From NCBI RefSeq assembly GCF_051860505.1, contig NZ_JBHYDX010000013.1, positions 65,238 through 129,237 on the forward strand: a stretch of 64,000 bases of DNA, in the 5' to 3' direction. The stretch comes from Pannonibacter sp051860505 (lineage in GTDB: Bacteria > Pseudomonadota > Alphaproteobacteria > Rhizobiales > Stappiaceae). Shown piece by piece: positions 7,749-15,748 of the stretch; within the stretch, counting starts at the first letter, position 1; each line of letters begins with the position of its first letter. The position numbers were made by a program, and so were the translations under genes. Under the pieces are notes generated by a model. It was not told the origin of the DNA. It ran no database searches and worked only from the letters and a program-made list of their open reading frames with translations.

Positions 7749-10700
7749 ATGCGGATTGAGCGGCGTTACACCAGGGACGGGCAGTCACCCTACGCTGACA
7801 TCGAGTTCACGACGACCACGAGCGAGATCCGCAATCCGGATGGCTCCATCGTCTTCCGCCTGGAAAACATTGAGGTTCCGGCGCAGTTTTCGCAGGTTGC
7901 TGCCGACATCCTGGCGCAGAAGTATTTCCGCAAGGCCGGGGTCCCCGCGCGCCTGAAAGCTGTCGAAGAAAACACCGTTCCGTCCTGGCTGTGGCGCCAG
8001 GAAGCCGACATGGCGGCGCTCGCCGGCCTGCCCGAGAAGGAGCGCTTCGGCTCGGAGACCGACGCCCGCCAGGTTTTCGACCGTCTCGCCGGCACCTGGA
8101 CCTACTGGGGCTGGAAGGGCGGCTATTTCGACAGCGAAGCCGACGCCCGCGCCTTCTTTGACGAACTGCGCTTCATGCTGGCGACCCAGAAGGTGGCGCC
8201 GAACAGCCCGCAGTGGTTCAACACCGGCCTGCACTGGGCCTATGGCATCGATGGTCCCGGCCAGGGCCACTATTACGTCGATTTCCAGACCGGCGAGCTG
8301 ACCCGGTCGACCTCGGCCTATGAACACCCGCAGCCGCATGCCTGCTTCATCCAGTCGGTCGAGGACGATCTCGTCAACGAGGGCGGCATCATGGACCTGT
8401 GGGTGCGCGAGGCGCGCCTGTTCAAGTATGGCTCCGGCACAGGTTCCAACTTCTCGCGCCTGCGCGGTGAAGGCGAGAAGCTGTCCGGCGGCGGCCGCTC
8501 GTCCGGCCTGATGAGCTTCCTCAAGATCGGTGACCGGGCAGCCGGTGCCATCAAGTCCGGCGGCACCACGCGCCGCGCGGCCAAGATGGTCGTGGTCGAT
8601 GTCGACCATCCGGACATCGAGGACTACATCTCCTGGAAGGTGAAGGAAGAGCAGAAGGTGGCCGCGCTCGTCACCGGCTCCAAGATCTGCCAGAAGCACC
8701 TGACCGCGATCATGAAGGCCTGCGTCAACTGCGAGGCCGACAATGGCGAGTGCTTTGACCCGGCCAAGAACCCGGCGCTGAAGCGCGAAATCCGCGCCGC
8801 CAAGAAGATGATGGTGCCGGAAAACTACATCCGCCGCGTCATCCAGTTCGCGCGCCAGGGCTACACCTCGATCGAATTCCCAGTCTATAACACCGACTGG
8901 GACTCGGAAGCCTATCTGACCGTTGCCGGCCAGAACTCCAACAACTCCGTGCGCGTCACCGACGGCTTCCTGAAGGCCGTGGTGGAAGATGGCACCTGGG
9001 ACCTGACCGCCCGCAAGGACGGCAAGGTGCTGAAGAGCCTGAAGGCACAGGACCTGTGGGAACAGATCGGATATGCCGCCTGGGCCTCGGCCGATCCCGG
9101 CATCCAGTACCACACCACCATCAACGACTGGCACACCTGCCCGGCCTCGGGCGAGATCCGCGCATCCAACCCCTGCTCGGAATACATGTTCCTGGACGAC
9201 ACGGCCTGTAACCTTGCGTCGCTGAACCTGTTGCAGTTCCGCCGGCCGGACCGCTCCTTTGATGTGACGAACTACGAGCATGCCGTCCGCCTGTGGACCA
9301 TCGTGCTGGAAGTCTCGGTGCTGATGGCGCAGTTCCCGTCAAAGGAAATCGCCGAGCGGTCCTACCGCTACCGCACGCTCGGCCTTGGCTATGCCAACAT
9401 CGGCGGCCTGTTGATGACCGCCGGCATTCCGTATGACAGCGACGAGGGCCGCGCCTTGTGCGGCGCGCTCAGCGCCATCATGACCGGCGTGTGCTATGCC
9501 ACCTCGGCCGAGATGGCTGGCGAACTCGGCGCCTTCCCGGGCTATGGCGACAACGCCGCCCACATGTTGCGCGTCATGCGCAACCACCGCCGCGCGGCTT
9601 ACGGCGAGGCAGCCGGCTATGAGCTTCTCTCCACCAACCCGGTGCCGCTGGACCACGCGAACTGCCCGGACCAGACGCTGATCGAGCGGGCAAAGCTGGC
9701 CTGGGACCGCGCCCTTGAACTTGGCGAGAAGCACGGCTACCGCAACGCCCAGACGACCGTGATTGCCCCCACCGGCACCATCGGCCTTGTCATGGACTGC
9801 GACACCACCGGCATCGAACCGGACTTCGCCCTGGTGAAGTTCAAGAAGCTGGCCGGCGGCGGCTACTTCAAGATCATCAACGGCGCCGTGCCGGAAGCGC
9901 TCGAAGTGCTCGGCTACCGCGCCAGCGAGATCGCCGAGATCGAGGCCTATGCGGTCGGTCACGGCTCGCTGGACCAGGCGCCCGGCATCCACCCGGCAGC
10001 GCTGAAGGCCAAGGGCTTCTCCGACGAGAGCATCGCCAAGCTGAAGGGCTCGCTGAAGTCGGCCTTCGACATCAAGTTCGTCTTCAACCGCTGGACGCTC
10101 GGCGACGAGCAGATGGCCGCGCTCGGCGTCTCGGGCGAGCAGATGAACGACCCGGCCTTCGAACTCCTCGCCTTCCTCGGCTTCTCCAAGGCCGAGATCG
10201 AGGCTGCCAACACCCATGTCTGCGGGGCCATGACGCTGGAAGGCGCGCCGTTCCTGAAGAAGGAACACTATGCCGTCTTCGACTGCGCCAACCCCTGCGG
10301 CAAGATCGGCAAGCGCTACTTGTCGGTGGAAAGCCACATCCGCATGATGGCGGCGGCCCAGCCGTTCATTTCCGGCGCGATCTCCAAGACGATCAACATG
10401 CCGAATGACGCCACTGTCGAGGACGCCAAGGAAGCCTACATGCTGTCCTGGCGCCTCGCCCTCAAGGCCAATGCGCTGTACCGCGACGGATCGAAGCTGA
10501 GCCAGCCGCTGAATTCGCAGCTGATCGCCGACGAGGACGAGGACGCGGAAGAGGCTGCCGAGGCCATCGCCGCCAAGCCGATGGCCGCCAAGGCGGAAGT
10601 CATCGCCGAGCGCATCGTCGAGCGGATCATCGAGCGCACCATCCGCTCGCGCGAAAAGATGCCGGACCGGCGCAAGGGCTACACCCAGAAGGCCCGCGTC

Positions 10701-11435
10701 GGCGGCCACAAGGTGTATCTGACCACCGGCGAATACCAGGATGGCCGCCTCGGCGAGATCTTCATCGACATGCACAAGGAAGGCGCCGCCTTCCGCTCCC
10801 TGATGAACAACTTCGCCATCGCCATCTCGCTCGGCCTGCAATATGGCGTGCCGCTGGAGGAATATGTCGACGCCTTCACCTTCACCCGGTTCGAGCCGGC
10901 GGGCATGGTGCAGGGCAACGAGGCGATCAAGAACGCGACCTCGATCCTCGACTACATCTTCCGCGAGCTGGCCGTGTCCTATCTCGGCCGTCATGACCTG
11001 GCCCATGTTGCCCCCGAGGCCATCGGCAACACGGCCATGAGCGCGGGCCCGAACGAGGGCCGGGGCAGCGAACCGGGCGTCGTCTCACATGGTCTCGTGC
11101 GCGGCCAGACCGAACGCTTCCGCCTGGTCTCGGCCAGCGGCGAGCCGGCCGGCTCCCTCACCGTTGCCCCGGTGAAGGCGGCCACCCAGCCGGTTGCCCA
11201 GACCTCGGCCGTCGCCACCGCCTTTGCCCGCTCGGGCAACACGGAAGTGGCCCTGAAACTGGAAACCGCCCCTGCCCCGCAGGCCGCCCCCTCCTCCGCA
11301 GCCGAGCGCATCGCCCAGGCCCGGATGAAGGGCTATGAAGGCGAAAGCTGCTCGGAATGCGGCAACTTCACCATGGTCCGCAACGGCACCTGCCTGAAAT
11401 GCGACACCTGTGGCTCGACGAGTGGGTGTAGTTGA
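7749..11435 (+). CDS. nrdJ: Vitamin B12-dependent (class II) ribonucleoside-diphosphate reductase
   Basis: A 1228-residue adenosylcobalamin-dependent reductase that makes deoxyribonucleotides with or without oxygen. Cys199 in PHACF and Cys487 in DDTACNLASLN form the expected redox pair, and Cys476 in NPCSE is the thiyl-radical cysteine with its flanking Asn and Glu. The barrel ends near RDGSKLSQPLN. After an Ala/Glu linker comes a TSCPD-type domain (around residues 975-1085) and a C-terminal zinc-ribbon-like CSECG...CLKCDTCG that probably relays reducing equivalents. The start at 7749 (MRIERRYT) has GAAGGGGG seven bases upstream and matches the paralogue at 15749; the ATG at 7743 is too close. 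A hairpin terminator follows. Confidence 0.97.
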   Translation: MRIERRYTRDGQSPYADIEFTTTTSEIRNPDGSIVFRLENIEVPAQFSQVAADILAQKYFRKAGVPARLKAVEENTVPSWLWRQEADMAALAGLPEKERFGSETDARQVFDRLAGTWTYWGWKGGYFDSEADARAFFDELRFMLATQKVAPNSPQWFNTGLHWAYGIDGPGQGHYYVDFQTGELTRSTSAYEHPQPHACFIQSVEDDLVNEGGIMDLWVREARLFKYGSGTGSNFSRLRGEGEKLSGGGRSSGLMSFLKIGDRAAGAIKSGGTTRRAAKMVVVDVDHPDIEDYISWKVKEEQKVAALVTGSKICQKHLTAIMKACVNCEADNGECFDPAKNPALKREIRAAKKMMVPENYIRRVIQFARQGYTSIEFPVYNTDWDSEAYLTVAGQNSNNSVRVTDGFLKAVVEDGTWDLTARKDGKVLKSLKAQDLWEQIGYAAWASADPGIQYHTTINDWHTCPASGEIRASNPCSEYMFLDDTACNLASLNLLQFRRPDRSFDVTNYEHAVRLWTIVLEVSVLMAQFPSKEIAERSYRYRTLGLGYANIGGLLMTAGIPYDSDEGRALCGALSAIMTGVCYATSAEMAGELGAFPGYGDNAAHMLRVMRNHRRAAYGEAAGYELLSTNPVPLDHANCPDQTLIERAKLAWDRALELGEKHGYRNAQTTVIAPTGTIGLVMDCDTTGIEPDFALVKFKKLAGGGYFKIINGAVPEALEVLGYRASEIAEIEAYAVGHGSLDQAPGIHPAALKAKGFSDESIAKLKGSLKSAFDIKFVFNRWTLGDEQMAALGVSGEQMNDPAFELLAFLGFSKAEIEAANTHVCGAMTLEGAPFLKKEHYAVFDCANPCGKIGKRYLSVESHIRMMAAAQPFISGAISKTINMPNDATVEDAKEAYMLSWRLALKANALYRDGSKLSQPLNSQLIADEDEDAEEAAEAIAAKPMAAKAEVIAERIVERIIERTIRSREKMPDRRKGYTQKARVGGHKVYLTTGEYQDGRLGEIFIDMHKEGAAFRSLMNNFAIAISLGLQYGVPLEEYVDAFTFTRFEPAGMVQGNEAIKNATSILDYIFRELAVSYLGRHDLAHVAPEAIGNTAMSAGPNEGRGSEPGVVSHGLVRGQTERFRLVSASGEPAGSLTVAPVKAATQPVAQTSAVATAFARSGNTEVALKLETAPAPQAAPSSAAERIAQARMKGYEGESCSECGNFTMVRNGTCLKCDTCGSTSGCS

Positions 11436-11455
11436 GGGGATGACGTGATCCTGAG

Positions 11456-11487
11456 CCGCCCCGGCTGAAACGGTCAGCGGGCGGTTT
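11456..11487 (+). terminator. Intrinsic terminator of nrdJ
   Basis: A stem built from CCGCCC/GGGCGG outside and GCTGA/TCAGC inside, loop AACGG, followed by TTT, 20 bases after the nrdJ stop codon. Confidence 0.65.
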
Positions 11488-11608
11488 GGGGGAGTTTTGG
11501 AAACGTAAACGAACCTGCCCAATCGCTAGACAGCAGGGAGATGCAACACGAAAACAAAAAACATGCCGCTTGGCACTGATGGTTTTCAATAGAACGAAAG
11601 GTGAGTAA

Positions 11609-11809
11609 ATGCTAAAGAAGCCGACTGTTTTTCCTCTACGCCCTCAGACGACGACAATAACCCAACCAAGTCGTGTTGAGGCGAACAGGGACCTCTCCTC
11701 GTCGAACCTGCTGTCTGCTCTGCAGGCAAAGCCACAGCGTCCCGCCGGATCAGGCACGAACGCTCAGGCGTCTACAAATAACCCGAGTGCGGGAGAGCGT
11801 ATCCGCTGA
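11609..11809 (+). CDS. Small Ser/Thr/Gln-rich protein, first gene of an AT-rich pair
   Basis: A 66-residue open frame starting at 11609 behind a good ribosome site (AAAGGTGAG). The product begins MLKKPTVFPLRP and is rich in Thr, Ser, Gln, Asn and Pro, so probably disordered. Its TGA stop overlaps the ATG of the next gene (ATGG shares base 11809), a translational-coupling arrangement that supports it being real. Base composition is clearly lower in GC than the surrounding genome, suggesting recent acquisition. I do not recognise a family. Confidence 0.5.
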   Translation: MLKKPTVFPLRPQTTTITQPSRVEANRDLSSSNLLSALQAKPQRPAGSGTNAQASTNNPSAGERIR

Positions 11810-12282
11810 TGGAGTGGCTTGCCGACCTCGCAACCGTAGCGGCCACTATTTTGGCAGCGTTTGGCCTGATCTGTAGTGCTCGTTCCGGCATGCTTCAAGC
11901 ACGGTCGAACGACCTCAACTCTCTACTTCAGGTCACAAACCAACTACGTGAAGCGGAAGCACGTTTACTAGAGTGCGAGTCGAACTCGATTAAATACAGT
12001 GCGGAATTTGTAAACTATCTCAACCTTCTAGAAACATTCGCTACAGCGGTGAATGGAAAATTGTTTGGGAAGGCAACTCTCAAGATCGCAAGAAGTCGCC
12101 TTGTAAATGATATCGCAATACTAATGGCGGACGCCGGATCGCGCGCTGAAATCGAGAAGGCAGTAACATCAAGTTCTACTTTCCGCGAGTTGGTTCAGTT
12201 CGAGAAAAAGCACCGCCGACAAGTTGAACTTGTTAAAAAATGTATTCAGGACTTAACTGACTCCAATGCCGAACTAGTATGA
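11809..12282 (+). CDS. Predicted membrane-anchored helical protein, unknown family
   Basis: A 157-residue protein with one N-terminal hydrophobic helix (LATVAATILAAFGLICSA, residues 4-21) followed by a charged, mostly helical cytoplasmic part containing EAEARLLECES and FEKKHRRQVELVKKC. The layout resembles small membrane proteins with a coiled-coil tail. It overlaps the preceding small gene by one base, and codon use (many A/T-ending codons, AGA, TTA) differs sharply from the neighbours, indicating horizontal transfer. No catalytic motif is visible. A toxin, phage-exclusion or defence role is possible but nothing in the sequence proves it. Confidence 0.65.
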   Translation: MEWLADLATVAATILAAFGLICSARSGMLQARSNDLNSLLQVTNQLREAEARLLECESNSIKYSAEFVNYLNLLETFATAVNGKLFGKATLKIARSRLVNDIAILMADAGSRAEIEKAVTSSSTFRELVQFEKKHRRQVELVKKCIQDLTDSNAELV

Positions 12283-12734
12283 AAAGCCGAGAGAGGCTGG
12301 GAATATTTCGCAAACTCCCATTTTGTTAATGATTCGCGACAATCGACTGACTAGACTTTTAGCTAATACTAGCCGACATAGATTCACGAACAAGACTCGA
12401 GAGCCATACTCGGCACATGTAAGACGATCGACTGGCAAGATTGTCTTCCAAGGCTGACAAACAAGATAGCGGTAGAGCGTGAGATCGTTTACTTGACAGA
12501 ACCCCTAAGAATAGCGACCGAAATATCCGCGACAATTTTGACCACATAAAAACTGGACCGAAAAAGCTCAATCACTATAAGTCATTTCGGTATCTCATCA
12601 ATCGTGCTCTCCCTGTGATCCAGGGAGAAGGAGAACGAGAGCCCGGGGTTGATGAGCCGGAGACTTGCAGTGCAATCCTTTGCTACTTTCGCTTTCGGAT
12701 CCCAGCTCGAAGGCTGGATATCGGGCGGAGGGGC
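12283..12734. other. AT-rich non-coding stretch
   Basis: About 450 bases after the two-gene module. The first 300 bases are AT-rich like the module. The only notable structure is a hairpin CTCCCTG/CAGGGAG at 12609-12627. A 70-codon reverse frame at 12359-12571 exists but has no ribosome site or recognisable product. Composition returns to the genome norm near 12640. Confidence 0.5.
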
Positions 12735-13330
12735 TTGAGGACGCGGAACAGGCCGGCTCTTGCTTGTGGCCTGAGCCGGGGCGGCGCGAGTGAGTGGGAG
12801 CACGCCTAATAGAACTCCGCGCTGTCCCGGCCCTGTGCCGGGACCCGTCAGGAACGCACACCCGCCAATCTCGTCGCTCCTGCGCAGGCAGGAGCCTAGT
12901 AATCGAGGCGGGTGGTGTGTGGCGGGGATCGGAATTTCTGCAACAAGCGATAGTGGTTCCTAGGCTCCTGCCTTCGCAGGAGCGACGATGGGGTTTGGGC
13001 TTGAGGACAAGGAACAGGCCCCGGCTCAAGGCCGGGGCGGCGCGGTGGGTGGGTGCACGCCCCCCCAATCAAACCCTTCGCGCTGTCCCGGCCCTGTGCC
13101 GGGACCTGTCAAGGACGCACAAACGCCGGTCTCGTCGCTCCTGCGAAGGCAGGAGCCCAGTAAACGGGGCGGGTGGTGTGTGGCGGGGATCTGAATTTCT
13201 GCAACTCAGGCCAGTGGTTACTGGGCTCCTGCCTGCGCAGGAGCGACGAGGGGGGTTGGGCTTGAGGACACGGAACCGGCCCCGGCGCTTGTTTGCGATC
13301 CGGGGCGGGGCGGTGGGTGGGCATCCACCT
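12735..13330. repeat. Tandem array of a 261-bp compound palindromic repeat (about 2.3 copies)
   Basis: Units begin with the R2 palindrome CTGTCCCGGCC at 12822 and again at 13083, a period of 261 bases; the tail of an earlier unit lies at 12735-12820. Each unit holds R2, then a long inverted repeat whose arms read TCGTCGCTCCTGC and GCAGGAGCGACGA around a conserved middle (GGATC...GAATTTCTGCAAC), then a GGCCCCGG hairpin. Differences between units show some age. Reading frames through it are artefacts of the repeat. Confidence 0.85.
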
Positions 13331-13442
13331 TCCAACCCTGAAAGTTTCAAGGTCCAATCCCCGCAAGGGCGGGATCGTCGGGCAGTGTGGGGTCATGAAG
13401 CAGCAAGACCCAAACGGTCTGGCTGACGACAGGAGACCCGAG

Positions 13443-13865
13443 ATGCGTGACGCGACAGACATTCACCCGATGCCCCAAACCCGCCCGGCACAGGAGAAGC
13501 CAGCCGGCCAGAGCCTTGAGCGGGTGATCCAGGACAGGGCGGCGGTGGATCCGGGGTTCCGGGCAGCGCTGGTGGCCGATCCGCTGGCGGCGATTGCCGA
13601 GGCGTTCCGGCTGGCGCCAGCGCCGGGGCTGAAGCTTCGGGTGGTCGAGGAGCAGCCGGGCGAAGTGGTGCTGGTGCTGCCGCGAGAAACGGCCGAGGCG
13701 GATGAACTCAGCGAGGCGGAACTGGCGCAGGCTTCCGGCGGCACTGCCGTCAACGGCCAGATCACCGATGCGGTTGCCTGGGCCAACACCAAGATCCCGG
13801 GCGGATATCCCATTGCCATCGGCAACGTGTTCCTGCGGCCGGGCCGTCCGTTCTTTCCATTCTGA
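13443..13865 (+). CDS. NHLP-type RiPP precursor peptide 1
   Basis: A 140-residue precursor of the nitrile-hydratase-like leader peptide family. The leader, residues about 25-100, has VIQDRAAVDPGFRAALVADP and the diagnostic VVEEQPGEVVLVLP, and ends at the double-glycine-like ELAQASGG. The predicted core is about 40 residues, has no cysteine, and ends RPFFPF. The start has AGGAG eight bases upstream. The second precursor follows 58 bases later with a nearly identical leader motif. No maturation enzyme or peptidase-exporter is in the window, so modification and export must come from elsewhere. Confidence 0.88.
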   Translation: MRDATDIHPMPQTRPAQEKPAGQSLERVIQDRAAVDPGFRAALVADPLAAIAEAFRLAPAPGLKLRVVEEQPGEVVLVLPRETAEADELSEAELAQASGGTAVNGQITDAVAWANTKIPGGYPIAIGNVFLRPGRPFFPF

Positions 13866-13923
13866 TATCCGGACGCTGGAGCCATTCCCGGTCCTGTCAC
13901 TATTCCCGGAGGAAGAGCCAAAC

Positions 13924-14328
13924 ATGAGTGATGAAGTGAGCTGGAACCGCGCTGATGTCGAGGATGTCATCCGCACGCAGGCGGAGAAGGACGCCACCTT
14001 TCGCGCCAGGCTGATCGCGGATCCGCGCGGGGCCATCGCCGAGCTGTTCCGCGCTGAGCCCAAGGCTGACCTCACCTTTACCGTGGTCGAGGAACAGCCG
14101 GGCGAAGTGGTGCTGGTGCTGCCGGCTGCAAAGGACGAACTGTCGCTGGACGAGCTGGACCAGGCCTCGGGCGGGGCAACCTATACGATCCGGTTCGAGA
14201 ACCGGACGACGCCGGGCGGCTGGGTGTTCCAGAAGCCGGGACATTCCGGGTTCGGCTCCAGCATCGCCTGGCAAACCCTGCCAGGTGGGACGTCGTCACC
14301 GGTCCCGCCCTTCAGTTGGTGGATCTAG
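13924..14328 (+). CDS. NHLP-type RiPP precursor peptide 2
   Basis: A 134-residue paralogue of the preceding precursor. The leader has DVEDVIRTQAEKDATFRARL and the same VVEEQPGEVVLVLP, ending at ELDQASGG. The core of about 50 residues is rich in Gly, Pro, Ser, Thr and aromatic residues, has no cysteine, and ends PPFSWWI. Start 13924 follows GGAGGAAGAG; the longer in-frame extension to 13702 overlaps precursor 1 and is rejected. Absence of cysteine rules out lanthionine or Cys-derived azole chemistry; Ser/Thr, backbone or aromatic modification, or no modification, remain possible. Confidence 0.88.
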   Translation: MSDEVSWNRADVEDVIRTQAEKDATFRARLIADPRGAIAELFRAEPKADLTFTVVEEQPGEVVLVLPAAKDELSLDELDQASGGATYTIRFENRTTPGGWVFQKPGHSGFGSSIAWQTLPGGTSSPVPPFSWWI

Positions 14329-14346
14329 GCCGAGATGGCCGAAACA

Positions 14347-14396
14347 AAGCCCGGCTGTGCGTAAGGGCGGCGGAACAGCGAAGCGTCGCCGGGCTT
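14347..14396 (+). terminator. Long-loop hairpin after the RiPP precursor pair
   Basis: AAGCCCGGC pairs with GCCGGGCTT across a 32-base loop, starting 18 bases after precursor 2. It lacks a good U-tract, so it may be a weak terminator or an RNA-stabilising structure. Confidence 0.35.
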
Positions 14397-14459
14397 AACG
14401 GTCTGGAAAGGGAATCCCGGCAGGGTTAAACCCAAATGTCTCGGCCGAGGAGCCAGCCG

Positions 14460-15479
14460 ATGATGATCCTGAACAGCCTCAAGACCGCAGTGAGCTTTGC
14501 CGGAGGGGGCCTGACCCGCGCCACTGGCAGCAGCGGCGGGCTGTCGGGCGCGGGCGCACGGTCGACCGGTCCCCTGCCCGGCCTGACCCTCAGCGACGAG
14601 CTGGTCGAGGACATCAAGAAAAGCGTCGAGACCAGCCAGGGCCTGCAACGTTCCATGGAATCGGCCCGCGATGGAGCCCGGCGCGACAAGGTTGCCCGTG
14701 TGCAGGAAAAAGTCGCACAGCTTAAGGAACGCATCCGCTTTGCCTCGCCGCAACAGGCGAAAGCGCTGATGAAAGAGCTGAAGCAGCTCGCCAAGGAGTT
14801 CAAGGGCGCAGCGAAGGAGCTTGGCAGCGAAGCCCAGTCCCTCACCTCCCCCGCCGCCGCCGGATCCGGACTGATCCAGCCCGACGGCAGCGCCGCGACC
14901 GCCGAGATGCTGGCCGGGGAGCCACGGGTGAACCAGACCGCTTCGGCAAGCCAGACCGATGCTGGCCGCACGACCGACCCCGCCCGAACCACCGATACAG
15001 AAGATCCCGAGGGTGCGGATGCACCGGATCCGCAGGCCGACGTGCAACAGGACCTGCGCAAGGCGGTGCTGTCCTATGTCAGCGAGCAGATGCGCGAGGA
15101 AATCATGGTTGCCGGCAGCCGGGCCGAGGCGATGAAGCTGGAACGGGACGAGTTTGAAGAGATCGGCAAGGAAATCAAGTTCCTCGCCGGACAGATCGAC
15201 CTCCTGCACAAGCTCGGCAAGGGCGACGGGGATGACAAGATCCGCCGCGACCGAAAAGGCGTGCTGGATGCCCTGGAAGATGGCATCGACACGCTGAATG
15301 ATCCGAAGGTCATCCGGGCGATTGATGGCGCCATCGCGGCCAGATCGGCCCTGGGGACACAGCCGGATGCCCTCTCGGAGCCGGTGACGGCCAACGTCTC
15401 GCCCCAGCTGGGAAGCCTTGCCTACAGCCTGCAGACGACCGCGTCGCTGACCGCTCCTGCGGCGGGCCGAGTGGCCTGA
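14460..15479 (+). CDS. Coiled-coil protein of unknown function
   Basis: A 339-residue protein without signal peptide. After a Gly/Ser-rich N terminus, residues about 45-130 are highly charged and helical (ARVQEKVAQLKERI, KELKQLAKEFKGAAKEL), then comes a disordered Ala/Ser/Thr/Asp segment, then a second helical block (LSYVSEQMREEIMVAGS, DEFEEIGKEIKFLAGQIDLL). Start 14460 has GAGGAG seven bases upstream; an ATG at 14436 lies before that site. It has no recognised enzyme motif. Its place between the RiPP precursors and the nrdJ paralogue, all on the same strand, could be chance. A structural or flagellar-associated role would fit the composition but is a guess. Confidence 0.75.
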   Translation: MMILNSLKTAVSFAGGGLTRATGSSGGLSGAGARSTGPLPGLTLSDELVEDIKKSVETSQGLQRSMESARDGARRDKVARVQEKVAQLKERIRFASPQQAKALMKELKQLAKEFKGAAKELGSEAQSLTSPAAAGSGLIQPDGSAATAEMLAGEPRVNQTASASQTDAGRTTDPARTTDTEDPEGADAPDPQADVQQDLRKAVLSYVSEQMREEIMVAGSRAEAMKLERDEFEEIGKEIKFLAGQIDLLHKLGKGDGDDKIRRDRKGVLDALEDGIDTLNDPKVIRAIDGAIAARSALGTQPDALSEPVTANVSPQLGSLAYSLQTTASLTAPAAGRVA

Positions 15480-15673
15480 CCAGCAGCCTCAGGCCTTCCG
15501 GCCCTCGTCCCTGCCCGGCAATCCACCTCTCCGAGATTCGTGAAATATCGTTAACGCCAGCACGCCCAAGCGCGCACAAGGGCTTATCGGATCACAACCG
15601 CCATACACGCAGATTTCGCAACCGGATCTCCCGCTTGGCGCGCATTCGTTACACTTGCAATGATTGTCATCAG

Positions 15674-15689
15674 TTAACAAAAGATTAAC
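15674..15689 (+). promoter_or_regulatory. CtrA binding site upstream of the nrdJ paralogue
   Basis: TTAA-CAAAAGA-TTAAC is a perfect match to the full CtrA box TTAA-N7-TTAAC. Its right end is 59 bases before the ATG at 15749, a promoter-like position. CtrA is the master cell-cycle and motility regulator of alphaproteobacteria. Confidence 0.6.
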
Positions 15690-15748
15690 ACTCCCCTGCG
15701 GCGGCACCGAATCCTGACCCGGGCCAGGTTATGCGTGAGGGGTAAACC

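Noticed and set aside
12359..12571. A 70-codon reverse frame in the AT-rich stretch
   Set aside because: No ribosome site or neighbour context, and the Ser/Leu-rich product looks like chance; noted in the region entry only.
12598..13068. A 156-codon reverse frame across the repeat array
   Set aside because: It runs through palindromic repeat units, has no ribosome site, and its Arg/Ser/Pro-rich product mirrors the repeat sequence.
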